From: Solea solea
Taxonomy: Eukaryota; Chordata; Actinopteri; Pleuronectiformes; Soleidae
DNA length: 64,000 nucleotides
Assembly: GCF_958295425.1 (NCBI RefSeq)
Contig: NC_081142.1
Span: 26,988,822 to 27,052,821 of the forward strand
Direction of reading: 5' to 3'
Under the pieces are notes generated by a model. It made no database searches, had not been told where the DNA came from, and saw only the letters and a program-made list of their open reading frames with translations. The position numbers and the translations under genes were made by a program. Positions 43,910 to 55,240 of the stretch are shown one piece after another; within the stretch, counting starts at the first letter, position 1; every line of letters starts with the position of its first letter.

Positions 43910-45156
43910 AATTAACCAAAAAAACATTTTCAGATTCTGTTTACTTGCTGTAAAATTGTGTAAGTGGGATGCAAATACTCAGAGGAAAAACTTCTCAGAA
44001 CACATAGGCAACATTAATTAAGAGTGGATACAATCAAGATGAAAGAAACAGACATAATACGCAAAATATCAGACCAACAAACACCTTAAACAGTTGAATA
44101 AATGTATCAATTTAAAGTGTTAGTTTTAAAAAAGAAAGAGATAAAAGACAGAAAATGGACTTAAAATAAATTGTAATAGGACAGTCTCTTAAAACAAGAT
44201 TAAAAAGATACAAAGTAATCATACAGAAGATGTATTTATATGTCATTGACTATACAATATATACTCATTGATATTAGAGTGCAGTTGTAAACACAGGCTT
44301 TCTCTGCACTTAGTGTCAGCTCATGTTGTTGTGTAGAAGGTTGAGAGTTGAGTATTGGGCAGCTCATCACCGTGCACAAATGTCTTTCACAACAGTTTCC
44401 TGTTGTTAACTCTGCTAACAGATGTTTGCCATTATTTACAGAAAATGTAAACAAAGGCTCTCGCTGTTTACTGATGTCAACTTGAGACCTGAGTTCTGCT
44501 GGTTTACATACATGCCACTGGTTTATTCTAATGAATCGGTTTAAATTAGAGACTTAATACATTGTTTACTGGAATAACTTTGTTATTGAAAATCCTTGTT
44601 TACATGCAGCAAGTTAACATTTTGCGTAACCTTCACTGCAAGTGCCATTTCTAGATGTCTGTCAATGCACAAGAAGGGAGCAACGAAGGCTTTGTGGTTT
44701 GTTAAATATGAACACATCAGGATCAAACACTAAGTCAAATAATTCCTTAAATCCACCCTGATCTCCACTACATTGTTCTCCACTGATCTAGCTTATACAG
44801 GTTCCACCTAACAGTCAGATCTAACAGGTCTGCACTGGACTACAGTCTAAATCCACACTGATTACACTGAGACATTCAATTTCTTTTGCAGAACATTGTT
44901 TGCACATTACTATTTGGTTCATATCCTTTGGGACAAAGTCACACCCTTGGAAATCTATTTTTGGTCATGTGGAAAAAAATGTAACTGTAGAAAGTGACTA
45001 GTCATAAATCACAGTAAGCTATAGGTTTTATGAGGGTGATCTGTAATGGAGGACATTTTCCAGTTGCAGCACACAAGTGGCCATTGACACAAAGTGGTAG
45101 CGAGGCAGAGGGACTGTGCTGGCTCTGATTCTCTCTTTTTCTCTGTTTCCCTTTAG
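43910..45156. other. Inferred lrrc8c intron, no gene recognised
   Basis: AT-rich sequence ending in a strong polypyrimidine tract and acceptor (CTCTTTTTCTCTGTTTCCCTTTAG split over 45132-45156). No transposon ends were identified. Confidence 0.5.
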
Positions 45157-47403
45157 GTAATGCAAGACAAAATCATATGCCTTCCACAGAGAACAGCATC
45201 GCCCTCTGACAACGCAAGTGAAGTGGAGGTGAAGTCACTGTTGCACCTGCAATCCAACATTTCAGCTGTTCAAGAGATGACAGGCCTGAAGACGGACCTG
45301 GATCTTCAGCAGTACAGTTTCATCAATCAGATGTGTTATGAGAAGGCTCTACACTGGTATGCCAAGTATTTTCCCTATTTGGTTCTCATACACACTGTGG
45401 TATTAATGGTGTGCAGCAACTTCTGGTTCAAATTCCCTGGCTCCAGCTCAAAAATAGAACACTTTATCTCCATGCTTGGCAAGTGCTTTGACTCTCCCTG
45501 GACCACGCGAGCTTTGTCGGAAGTGTCCGGAGAAAATCCTGAAGAGAAGGACAGTAAGAAGACCAGTACTTTTAAGTCCAACATCACAGTGTGTCCTGGA
45601 GAAGAAAGTGTAGAGAAGACACAGTCGCTCCGGTCAATCCCAGAGAAGATTGTAGTTGAAAAACCATCCGCAAGTGTCCTTGATAAAAAAGAGGGCGAAC
45701 AAGCCAAAGCTCTTTTTGAAAAGGTGAAGAAGTTCCGTCTGCATGTTGAAGAAGGGGACATTCTTTACCTGATGTATGTTCGGCAAACGGTCGTCAAGGT
45801 GTTTAAATTCCTACTAATCATTGCCTATAATAGTTCTTTAGTGAATAAGGTGCGGAACAGAGTTCACTGTGAGGTGGAGATCCAGGACATGACAGGCTAC
45901 AAAGAGTTTGAGTGTAATCACACTATGGCCCATCTGTTTTCTAAGCTGTCCTACTGTTACCTGTGCTTAGTGGCTGTGTATGGATTAACAAGCCTTTACA
46001 CCTCCTACTGGCTGTTTTACCGCTCACTGAAAGAATACTCCTTTGAGTATGTGCGGCAGGAAACAGGCATCAACGACATCCCAGATGTCAAAAATGACTT
46101 TGCCTTCATGCTACATATGATTGACCAATATGACCCGCTGTATTCCAAAAGATTTGCAGTTTTTTTGTCTGAGGTCAGCGAGAACAAGCTCAAACAGCTC
46201 AACCTGAACCATGAGTGGACTGCAGAGAAGCTGCGCCTGAGACTCCAGACTAACGCCAATAACAGACTAGAACTTCAGCTGTTCATGCTTCCTGGGTTAC
46301 CTGACACTGTCTTTGAGTTGACAGAGCTGCAGTCACTCAAGCTCGAAATGATCAACAATGTCACCGTGCCTGCCTCCATCTCTCAGCTGGCAGACCTGCA
46401 GGAGCTGTCTCTTTATCAATGCTCTTTAAAGTTGCACACAACAGCTACCTCCTTCCTCAAAGAGAACCTGAAAGTGCTTCGTGTGAAGTTCGATGATAAC
46501 AGGGAGCTTCCAAACTGGTTGTATGGCCTGCGCAACTTGGAGGAGCTCGCTCTCACTGGATCCCTCAGCCCCGATGCCTCGAAGAATATAGTTCTTGAGT
46601 CACTGCGGGAGATGAAATGTTTGAAAACACTTTCCCTGAAAAGTAATTTGACCAAGATACCTCAGTCGATAGTGGATGTTTCCAGCCATCTGCAGCGGCT
46701 GTACTTGCACAATGATGGCACTAAACTCGTGATGCTCAACAATCTAAAAAAGATCCCCAATCTGCTCGAGCTGGAGTTAGTGCGTTGCGATCTGGAACGC
46801 ATCCCGCATGCAGTCTTCAGCCTCACAAATCTCCAAGAGCTCGATCTGAAAGAGAACAACATTCGGTCAATAGAGGAGATCATCAGTTTCCAGCATCTTC
46901 GAAAGCTCACTTGCCTTAAACTTTGGTACAACAGCATCATGTACATCCCAGAGCATATCAAAAAGCTTGGCAGCCTCGAGCGCCTCTACTTCAGCTACAA
47001 CAAGATTGAGATTTTGCCTTCGCACTTGTTCCTCTGCAACAAGCTGCGGCACTTGGACCTGTCCAACAATGACATCCGATTCATCCCTCCAGAAATCGGA
47101 GTCCTCCAGAGTCTGCAGTATTTTTCTGTCACATGTAACAAAATCGAAAACCTACCAGATGAGCTCTTCTTTTGCAAGAAGCTCAAAACGCTAAAGCTTG
47201 GGAAGAACTCGCTGTCCATAATCTCACCAAAAATTTCCTACCTAGCTCTGCTGACATATCTGGAGCTCAAATGCAACCACTTTGAGTTCCTGCCGAAGGA
47301 GCTCGGGTACTGTCGTGCTTTGAAGCGCACTGGCCTTATAGTGGAAGATGCACTGTTTGAAACTTTGCCTTCAGACATCAGGGACCAAATGAAGGCGGAG
47401 TGA
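45157..47403 (+). CDS. lrrc8c: VRAC subunit LRRC8C, main coding exon
   Basis: Pore-forming subunit of the volume-regulated anion channel; works with LRRC8A in the plasma membrane, with cytosolic leucine-rich repeats. The exon opens after acceptor CCTTTAG with GTA ATG, reading [10 protein letters not shown] as in human LRRC8C (V47), so the ATG at 45160 is internal and not the start. It encodes 748 residues: extracellular loop with Cys in IICLP, TM2 at about 71-90 ([21 protein letters not shown]), intracellular loop with [18 protein letters not shown]3 at about 211-228, loop Cys in HCEVEI and FEC, TM4 at about 264-286, and 16-17 LRRs from about 350 to the end ([10 protein letters not shown]). 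Human LRRC8C is 803 aa, leaving about 46 N-terminal residues with TM1 unaccounted for. They were not found between 36.8 and 45.1 kb and may be in the N gap. LRRC8C is clear over A, B and D from MQDKIICLP and the [20 protein letters not shown] stretch. Confidence 0.95.
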   Translation, partial: VMQDKIICLPQRTASPSDNASEVEVKSLLHLQSNISAVQEMTGLKTDLDLQQYSFINQMCYEKALHWYAKYFPYLVLIHTVVLMVCSNFWFKFPGSSSKIEHFISMLGKCFDSPWTTRALSEVSGENPEEKDSKKTSTFKSNITVCPGEESVEKTQSLRSIPEKIVVEKPSASVLDKKEGEQAKALFEKVKKFRLHVEEGDILYLMYVRQTVVKVFKFLLIIAYNSSLVNKVRNRVHCEVEIQDMTGYKEFECNHTMAHLFSKLSYCYLCLVAVYGLTSLYTSYWLFYRSLKEYSFEYVRQETGINDIPDVKNDFAFMLHMIDQYDPLYSKRFAVFLSEVSENKLKQLNLNHEWTAEKLRLRLQTNANNRLELQLFMLPGLPDTVFELTELQSLKLEMINNVTVPASISQLADLQELSLYQCSLKLHTTATSFLKENLKVLRVKFDDNRELPNWLYGLRNLEELALTGSLSPDASKNIVLESLREMKCLKTLSLKSNLTKIPQSIVDVSSHLQRLYLHNDGTKLVMLNNLKKIPNLLELELVRCDLERIPHAVFSLTNLQELDLKENNIRSIEEIISFQHLRKLTCLKLWYNSIMYIPEHIKKLGSLERLYFSYNKIEILPSHLFLCNKLRHLDLSNNDIRFIPPEIGVLQSLQYFSVTCNKIENLPDELFFCKKLKTLKLGKNSLSIISPKISYLALLTYLELKCNHFEFLPKELGYCRALKRTGLIVEDALFETLPSDIRDQMKAE

Positions 47404-49110
47404 GACACTTCATTGTAGCCGCAGTGCCTGCTGTTCGCTCTGTCCACGAGTTCCCAGCCCGACTTTTGTATGAGGTCTGAACCATGAAGTATTACACAAC
47501 TGTTTAAAAGATTCCTCAATGGATGGATACATTATTTATTTGTATGTTGTCACATAAAGCTGCTACAGAGATGCTAGTTCTGTTATTAGCTTTTGACACG
47601 TTATCCATCCATTAATCTTTAAGGAATATTTTTTTGGCATTTTGGGAAATATAGCATTTCACTGAAGAATAGAAAACTAGTAAAAATCCACATTTCTATG
47701 TTAAATGTTCAGTGACACCCAGAAGGTAAGGATAAGGATCATAGGTAGGTGGAAGCCTTTCGCCTGTCTGATGATGGGGAGTGTTACATTTTATTGTCTT
47801 AATTTGATTGTTTTGTTATGAACACAAAAAGGAGTTGTTCCAATATGGATACCAGTATAAGAAATGTGTCACATTCAGCCGGAAATGCCAAAATAGGGCT
47901 CCAATCCTGTTCCACATCAGATAATGCTAGAAATGATTTCTTATTCACAGCTCCAATACAGCAGTTGTGCACGAATGTAATTTATCATAGTGGAGCGTTA
48001 GCCAGTGTTAGCTAGCATCAGCCTTTTTTTGTAAGTAAAATGGTAACACATTCTTCAGTATGACTGGAAATTTGGATAACTGCATTTTTTGTTTGTTTTT
48101 CAAATGGTTAAAAACGAGTGAGGCAATTCAACCATTAAATCAGTAATCATTCCTATACAGCTTTACATTTATACTCAATTTTCTTCTGTTTTAAGTCCAT
48201 ACATTCCAAACATTATCTCCCTCACTACCCTACATACCTCTGTGTATCTTTTGTGTTGGTATGGATATTTACCCAATGCTTCCTCTCGATGGCAGTGCCG
48301 AGTACCGAGTTGCAGGCATCAACAAACATAGAGACCATTATTGTATTGGTCAGTGAGTGAAGCCGAGCTCCTGGCTGTCACTCTCTGTTTTCTGGTCAGC
48401 AAGTATGTTTTACAGTTGTTTCGCTGCAACTGTAGGTTGTTTCTTTACCCTTTTTCCTGACTGATTGGACCATTGACTCTTTACTGCTCCCACAATTTCC
48501 AGTGGCATTGATCCATTTCATCCATCAGAGTATAAATTGGCCTTTAAAATAGGTCATATAGGTTGTGTGTACACTGGTGTAGGTTGGTAGGCATTTTGGC
48601 TTAGAAGCAAATTTCAGGTATTGGAATCGGTGTCACTGTGTTCATCATACTTTTTGGAAAGAAAGCAAATTAGCATATTTTCCAAAATGTACCTATAGCA
48701 CAATTTTGAGTGCCACATACAAATTGTACTGAATGTAAATCAAAGCTGAAAACCTCATGTTATGATGCATTGAATTGAGTGTTAAGAAAAGCGCTATAAA
48801 ATTATGATGTATTATTATTATTATTATTATTATAATATGTTTTTATGTTGCCTTTATAAAGCTTTATTTTCTTCAAAAGACTGTTAATAAAGTGAACTGC
48901 AGGGGAAATGCAAAATAGTACATGCTGTATCCTGTCTAAACAAATATGTGTTGTAGAAAGATACCGTTTAAGTGCATTAAACTTAAAGGACTATGCCATG
49001 CTGTCTTTCTCCAGTTCCTGTAATATGCGAACATAGAGTGTAGTGTATTAAAATTGTATTTTCTTAAACAGCATTATTTTGTTGCTCAATAAAGATAAAT
49101 TTCTTTTTGT
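47404..49110 (+). other. lrrc8c: lrrc8c 3' UTR with two polyA signals
   Basis: AATAAA signals at 48886-48891 and 49088-49093 follow the stop codon by about 1.5 and 1.7 kb, the expected 3' UTR scale. A (TTA)n tract lies at 48812-48832. No other gene was seen. The transcript end near 49110 is inferred. Confidence 0.55.
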
Positions 49111-50230
49111 GGATGTCACTTCTTAGGTTGGACTTTTTGAAAGCTTTTATTTGCAATACAACAAAACGAAATCCTGCAGGAAACAAAAATAGAAACATGC
49201 CATTTATTAATTACATTAAGTAATAATAAAGCACCAATTTGATAATAGTGTTAAATTGAGACGGATGAGAGGGAGAATGAATTCAGTCTTCTAGTTTTGG
49301 CCTACATATGCAGGTGTGCCTGATAATGTCACCTGCTTGCTGGTGAGGATTAATGCAAAGACGATTAGGCTATCATGGTGCGTGCATGACGCACCTTTGG
49401 AAAAAAATAAAAGTAGTGAGTGTCAACAACAAAATGCATACAAATAAAAGTCAGTTTTGAAAGATATGATGCTGATTTGGACATTTTGTTATCCAATCTT
49501 TTAAATGACTGCAGTGTTGGTGGAAGAAAAAACTTTAATCTGGGAATAAATGCATGTTTTTGCTTTACTGATGGGAGCTGTCACAATCTTTATATTCAGT
49601 CATGATGTTTATTATAGCTTGAGGTATTGGCTCAAGTGGAGAAGCAGGTAGAGTGCATTAGTGCCACACCGCTCATTTTATTAATTAATACCCTAACTAT
49701 GAGCCATGAAATATTAATGCCTTTTTAAATGATAGGCCTGTTGAGAGCCACAGATTATTTCCACTTGTCTCATGTGTATGTAAATCTACAGTGTGTAACT
49801 TTATTTGTTGTTACTGATATATTATTATTATTATGCCTCTCTCTGGTCTTCATGAACAGAAAGTATGTAACATTATTTGTATGCTGTAAAACAGGCTCTT
49901 TCAAACACTACTATCAGACCTGACAGAGGGAGCGTTTGTGTATACAGCGGCAGCACAGCGGTAACACACATATAGACACTACATCTTACAATATATATAA
50001 TGTTATTTTTCCTATTTGAAACTTTTCTTTGGTTTAATGAATTTGTTTTTGTAAAGCACCCTCAGTCACTTCATCATGGAGCCTTGACTGAAGAAAATAT
50101 GTGAACTATGCCTTTAAATGACACCACTCTGCGTTTTTACGACGGCCCCAAACGTTAGTGGGTCATCGTCCCGTTTGGTTTGGTTTTCACTCAGCAGCTG
50201 TGTCGTCCTGTGAAACATGGTGATGACACC
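49111..50230. other. Spacer between lrrc8c and lrrc8d
   Basis: No gene recognised. 49825-49900 contains 'ttattattattatgcctctc' and 'tggtcttcatgaacaga', which recurs at the very end of the window (63970-64000), so a dispersed repeat is present. Confidence 0.45.
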
Positions 50231-50237
50231 GTGTGAA

Positions 50238-50245
50238 TGACGTCA
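50238..50245. promoter_or_regulatory. CRE palindrome at lrrc8d promoter
   Basis: A perfect TGACGTCA in a CpG-rich stretch (GACGTCACGTCGCGG) sits about 100-120 bp upstream of the inferred lrrc8d first exon. It matches a CREB/ATF site. The kyat3 promoter also has one. Confidence 0.5.
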
Positions 50246-50329
50246 CGTCGCGGCTCTACATCATCGCCACAGGAGCGCACCATCTGAAGCGGGGGTGGGG
50301 GTGGCCACTAAGCTCTTTACTGCCCAGTC

Positions 50330-50455
50330 ATCAGGCCCTTGTTTGAACGGGTCAGAAGAATGGAGCGCGTCCTCGCCGCAGCGAAACATGGCGCGTAAGA
50401 AGAGGCTTTGTCCGGTACCGCTGTCCTCCACTTAACCGGATCCGTCCACCTCAAG
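50330..50455 (+). promoter_or_regulatory. lrrc8d: Inferred lrrc8d 5' exon with two uORFs
   Basis: A CpG-rich block ends at donor CTCAAG|GTGCGT (50455/50456), 1.1 kb before the lrrc8d coding exon. It contains two overlapping short upstream ORFs: ATG 50360 to TAA 50396-50398 (12 codons), and ATG 50388 to TAA 50433-50435 (15 codons) in a strong context (AAACATGG). If transcribed they would dampen lrrc8d translation. The 5' limit is a guess. Confidence 0.5.
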
Positions 50456-50785
50456 GTGCGTTTGAGTGCTGGTCCTCATCTCTAGGTCCTCAAAAGCCTG
50501 GAAACCCAGCGATGTGTTCTGATAACGTCAGAGGACTATACTTAACGGATAAAGGCACACAAGTAGTCATTAAAGTCGCTCGTGAATGTATTACTTTATA
50601 TTAATTTTGACTGCTGTGATGTTATAACAATGACCATGTAGTTTGAAGTGTTGCGTTCATGGGCATCACGCTCACCTCCCGTATTGTGTGTTTGGATGCG
50701 CCTTGCTGCTGCTGGAGCCGGTCTGAGCCTGCTGCTGCTGCTGCTGCCACATTAACAATAGTGACCTGCATACTGTCAAAATACA

Positions 50786-51026
50786 CACACACAAACAAAG
50801 AGCCACTATTTTAGAACATTGCATTGACTTCTATTTGTTTGTATTCCTAACCTTAACCATAACCTGTTAATAACTAACCTTAACCCAACCGCAGTTCAAA
50901 TCATATCTGGGAATTTAACCAGTTCCTCAGAAATTAGGCTCTTAGGACCAGGTTTTGGTCTCCATGAGGATTGCTGCTCCTGTCAAGGTCAGTGTTAAGG
51001 CCAGACAAGGTCCTAAAGAGGTGACA
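50786..51026. repeat. Dispersed repeat, copy 1
   Basis: Shares ordered blocks with 63004-63246: 'cctaaccttaaccataac', 'agttcctcagaaat', 'aggaccag-ttttggtctcc' and 'aaggtcagtg'. Both copies abut CA tracts. It lies in the lrrc8d intron. It is a common fish repeat whose CTAACC-like stretches mimic telomere sequence. Confidence 0.65.
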
Positions 51027-51339
51027 TATACTGTACACAGGAGCTATTCACTCATGACACCACATTGACTTGTACTCATTTAGAAAGACAATGCCTTTCC
51101 CTATGATTAAAGGGATAATTCAGCTTTCTTTATGTGTAGCTTGATGAGGTTTCTTATTTCTTATACTTGGATCCATATCTCTTTGCATTCACCAAAGTAA
51201 CACATAACTTACCAAACCTTGTGTCCCTGCTGGGGGTACAACACTGGCTGTGTGTCAGTTTGTAATAAACACACACCTCAAATAACTTGAACTATCACTA
51301 TTTCCTTAAAGATAACTTTACATGCTTATGGTTGCAGCA

Positions 51340-51414
51340 CTTCATCCATTATCTATCACTTTATCCTCCAGCAGAGGGTTGCGGGGGAAGCTGTGCCAAT
51401 CTCAGCTGGGAAAA
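51340..51414. repeat. Teleost interspersed repeat fragment
   Basis: The 'catccattatctatcacttt' motif, followed by 'agggttgcgggggaagctg' and 'ccaatctcagctggg', is the same family as 1-130. It lies in the lrrc8d intron just before the coding exon. Confidence 0.5.
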
Positions 51415-51585
51415 ATATCCATTCATCTAAATATAATGTACTTTACTGCAGAAAGACAACATACTGTGTCACTGACTGTGTACATGCACAAACCGACCGT
51501 TCAAGGCCTCAATATGGACAACAGAAGAATCTGTGTGGAAACCATTTCATCAACATGGTGATAATTGATACTCTCTGTTGCAGGA

Positions 51586-54138
51586 ATGTTCACCCTCACA
51601 GAAGTAGCATCGCTGAACGACATCCAGCCAACTTATCGAATACTGAAACCATGGTGGGATGTCTTCATGGATTATCTTGGCATTGTCATGCTGATGCTGG
51701 CCATATTTTCGGGGACCATGCAGTTAACCAAAGACCAAGTGGTTTGTCTTCCCATTCTGGAACAAACGCCAGAGGGTGCTGGAGATTTCTTGAGCCATGA
51801 ACCAGTGGAAACAGCTGATGGCTTCTGGAACAAAGAAAATGCCATCGGAGAGCAAGCTGCTCCTCTCATGGCTAAAAAGCCTCCTGAAAACGTTGCACCG
51901 ACCATTCACTCACAGCCAGCTACTTTCGGGCAGCCCCAGCCCACAGGTGTCCGAACCAAGCTAGATTTTCAGCAATATGTTTTTGTCAACCAGATGTGCT
52001 ACCATGTTGCCCTTCCTTGGTATTCCAAATATTTTCCATACCTCGCTTTAATCCACACCATTGTTCTGATGGTCAGCAGCAACTTCTGGTTCAAGTACCC
52101 AAAGACCAGTTCCAAAATCGAACATTTCGTTTCCATACTTGGAAAATGTTTTGAATCACCTTGGACTACAAAGGCGCTGTCCGAAACTGCCTGTGAGGAC
52201 TCGGAGGAGAACAAGCAGAGACTAGCTGGGGCGTCCTCGCTCCTGAAACACCTGTCCACAAGCAGCGAGGAAGGGAGTCCCAACCAGTCCGCACCGGTGC
52301 TGACCAAATCTGGGGTGACATTTTCAGTAGAGAAGCTTGTGAGTGAAGTTCCCTCTATGACCATACTGGACAAGAAAGATGGTGAGCAAGCAAAGGCCTT
52401 GTTCGAAAAGGTACGGAAATTCCGTGCCCATGTGGAAGACAGTGACTTGATTTACAGACTGTATGCCATCCAGACAGTCATCAAAACAGTCAAGTTCATT
52501 CTAATACTTTGCTATACCATGACGTTTGTTGCATCGATAGATTTCGATCACATCTGTGTGCCCGAAATAAAGCATTTGACTGGATACACTAAATTCCACT
52601 GTACGCATAACATGGCTTTCATGTTGAAGAAGCTCCTCATCAGTTATATCACAATCATATGTGTTTATGGCTTTATCTGCATTTACACACTGTTCTGGCT
52701 TTTTCGGCGACCACTGAAGGAGTATTCATTTGAGAAAGTCAGAGAGGAGAGCAGCTTCAGCGACATCCCTGATGTAAAGAACGACTTTGCGTTCCTCCTC
52801 CACATGGTCGATCAGTATGACCAGTTGTACTCAAAGCGTTTTGGGGTTTTTCTCTCCGAGGTGAGTGAAAACAAACTCCGAGAGATCAGCCTGAATCAAG
52901 AGTGGACTTATGAAAAGCTGCGGCAGCATGTAACACGCAACTCTCAAGAAAAGCTGGAACTTCATCTCTTCATGCTGTCTGGCGTGCCTGACGCTGTCTT
53001 TGATCTCACTGATTTAGAAATCCTGAAACTGGAATTAATCCCAGAGGCCAGGATTACGGCTAAAATCTCACAAATGATAAACCTCCAGGAGCTTCACTTC
53101 TACCACTGTCCAGCTAAAGTTGAGCAGACTGCTTTCATGTTTCTTCGTGATCACCTGCGGTGCCTTCATGTCAAATTCACAGATGTTGCTGAGATTCCTA
53201 GCTGGGTATACTTACTGGCAAATCTAAGGGAACTATACTTGGTTGGCAACTTGAATTCTGAAAACAACAAAATGATCGGACTCGAATCTCTCCGAGATCT
53301 CAGGCACCTAAAAACTCTGCATCTCAAAAGCAACCTCACAAAGGTACCGACGAACATAACAGACCTGTCCCCGCATCTGATCAAGCTGGTCATTCATAAT
53401 GACGGGACCAAGCTCCTAGTGCTTAATAGTTTGAAGAAAATGACAAACCTCGCAGAGCTGGAGCTTCATAATTGCGAGCTGGAGCGAATTCCTCACGCTA
53501 TCTTCAGTCTGAACAACCTGCAGGAGCTCGACCTGAAGTCCAACCATATCCGTACCATTGAGGAGGTCATCAGCTTCCAGCACCTCAAGAGACTGACATG
53601 CCTGAAACTTTGGCACAATAAGATCATCACTATTCCATTGTCAATTAGCCACGTCAAAAACATTGAGTCACTCTATCTCTCACACAACAAGCTTGAATCT
53701 CTACCCTCTTCATTATTCTCACTCCCAAAGCTGAGGTACCTGGATGTTAGCCATAACTCCATCGTGGTAATACCACTGGAGGTTGGCTTCCTGCAGAATC
53801 TCCAACATTTTGCCATTACAGGCAACAGAGTTGAGGTAGTCCCCAAACAACTGCTCAAGTGCACCAAACTGAGGACCTTATGCCTCAGCCACAACTGTAT
53901 CTTGGTCATTCCTGAGAAAATTGGCCAACTCTCACAGCTGGCTCACCTGGAAGTGAAGGGAAACTGTCTGGATCGTCTGCCGCCTCAGATCGGCCAGTGC
54001 CGCCTCCTCCGCAGGAGCTGTCTGATTGTGGAGGATCACCTCTTTGACTCACTTCCAATGGAGGTCAAAGAGAGCCTCAACCAGGAATCTAGTGTTTCTT
54101 TTACTAACGGTTGCAAATGTCTAAGTGATGGGCGATAG
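51586..54138 (+). CDS. lrrc8d: VRAC subunit LRRC8D, single coding exon
   Basis: Subunit of the volume-regulated anion channel; with LRRC8A it lets larger and uncharged osmolytes and some drugs pass. 850 residues (human 858) in one uninterrupted exon. The start is ATG 51586 (MFTLTEVASLNDIQPTYRIL), three bases after acceptor TTGCAG; the open frame extends upstream into the intron only by an artefact. Layout: TM1 about 23-46 (KPWWDV to GTMQ), first extracellular loop with Cys in VVCLP and a variable insert (about 57-122), TM2 about 150-169, intracellular loop with [22 protein letters not shown]3 about 298-318, loop Cys in HICVPEI and FHC, TM4 about 350-373, then LRRs to about 815. The C-terminal NGCKCLSDGR differs from the short mammalian end. 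The DFQQYVF-NQMCYH and ACEDSEENKQR stretches are specific to LRRC8D. It lies 4.2 kb downstream of lrrc8c on the same strand. Confidence 0.97.
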   Translation: MFTLTEVASLNDIQPTYRILKPWWDVFMDYLGIVMLMLAIFSGTMQLTKDQVVCLPILEQTPEGAGDFLSHEPVETADGFWNKENAIGEQAAPLMAKKPPENVAPTIHSQPATFGQPQPTGVRTKLDFQQYVFVNQMCYHVALPWYSKYFPYLALIHTIVLMVSSNFWFKYPKTSSKIEHFVSILGKCFESPWTTKALSETACEDSEENKQRLAGASSLLKHLSTSSEEGSPNQSAPVLTKSGVTFSVEKLVSEVPSMTILDKKDGEQAKALFEKVRKFRAHVEDSDLIYRLYAIQTVIKTVKFILILCYTMTFVASIDFDHICVPEIKHLTGYTKFHCTHNMAFMLKKLLISYITIICVYGFICIYTLFWLFRRPLKEYSFEKVREESSFSDIPDVKNDFAFLLHMVDQYDQLYSKRFGVFLSEVSENKLREISLNQEWTYEKLRQHVTRNSQEKLELHLFMLSGVPDAVFDLTDLEILKLELIPEARITAKISQMINLQELHFYHCPAKVEQTAFMFLRDHLRCLHVKFTDVAEIPSWVYLLANLRELYLVGNLNSENNKMIGLESLRDLRHLKTLHLKSNLTKVPTNITDLSPHLIKLVIHNDGTKLLVLNSLKKMTNLAELELHNCELERIPHAIFSLNNLQELDLKSNHIRTIEEVISFQHLKRLTCLKLWHNKIITIPLSISHVKNIESLYLSHNKLESLPSSLFSLPKLRYLDVSHNSIVVIPLEVGFLQNLQHFAITGNRVEVVPKQLLKCTKLRTLCLSHNCILVIPEKIGQLSQLAHLEVKGNCLDRLPPQIGQCRLLRRSCLIVEDHLFDSLPMEVKESLNQESSVSFTNGCKCLSDGR

Positions 54139-55240
54139 ACATGTCCGAGGTGTGACCAAACGTTGACCATTTCACCATAGGCTATTCAGCCATTAGTGGT
54201 AGTTCAGGGTACAGCCTTGTAATACTTGCATTTGCCAATGATGAATGCAGTTTGAGGAGTTTACACGAGACTTGTTTCCAGCAGTACAGTTAGGTAAATT
54301 TTTGGTAGTATGTTGTGCAAGTATTTGCGTTTCCACTTACCATCCCAGTATTTGGTATCCTTCCATTGGGGTCCCAAGCACCTCCTAAAGGGAGGCGCTA
54401 GACACAGGCAGTCCATAGATTGGTTGACAGAGAATTGTCGCTTCTATGTGATGATAGGGAAATATGGTGTTGATTTTCCATGCAGACCGCAGCCTTCATG
54501 AAGAATAAACACAAGAATTTATTGGCTGCTGTTATGACATCCCACTATTTATGTAGCTGAGGCAACTTAACTGCACTGTAGTACTTGGTGAAAAGGAGGC
54601 TATAGTGAGCGTTTTACAGCACATACAGTGTAAGGTTGGTACCACTGTAGAAATGTTTAGAGATGAACTGTAGAGATGATCATAGCTTGTGTCATGTTCA
54701 AATATTTATTTTATACTTGTTAACAATTAAATCTAGGTGCACAGTAGCTGTCAAGTCCCTCACCTTAGATTTTTTTTACCTTTTGTATTCAGTATACCTT
54801 CAGTCTATTTGTAATTTCAAGTGTTTTTTCTTCAAAATGACTACATATAGGTGATTGACCTCAGCACAAATGGTTGGTTCATTCAGATGAGACATTGGCA
54901 TTATTTGTTTCATTATTCAAACCTGTGCTATTTCTCTGGTGTAATGTCAAAATGATTAGGAAAAGCACATGTAACCATGTGTCATTATAACATTTTTCAA
55001 ATTTCAACTTCATGTTAAATACTAAAAGGAAGAATGATACTTCTTTCATTTTTGTCATTATTTTTTAATGTATTTTTTGTTAATGTTTGTTGTTTACAGA
55101 CAATTCACAATGTTACTTTTATTATTTTCCATTTTAATTGTTCATGTTTTTTTGACAACTGTATGGAATAATTGATTTAAATCATTTTTTGTAATCTTGA
55201 TTGAAATCTATGTTAAATAAATGTTATTATTGCCGTTTCT
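54139..55240 (+). other. lrrc8d: lrrc8d 3' UTR with polyA signal
   Basis: An AATAAA at 55216-55221, about 1.08 kb after the stop, marks the likely end near 55240. A further AATAAA at about 56388 could extend it. No other coding sequence was found. Confidence 0.55.

Noticed and set aside
45160..45162. ATG at 45160 as the lrrc8c start
   Set aside because: It follows a splice acceptor and one in-frame codon (Val), and aligns with human residue 48. A start here would remove TM1.
45375..47519. Several antisense or alternate-frame ORFs of 60-130 codons within lrrc8c
   Set aside because: They are shadows of a long GC-balanced coding exon, with no family resemblance.
51565..51585. Upstream extension of lrrc8d (MILSVAG...)
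   Set aside because: It uses TTG in the intron; the acceptor at 51581-51583 lies inside it. The conserved N-terminus MFTLTEVASL starts at 51586.
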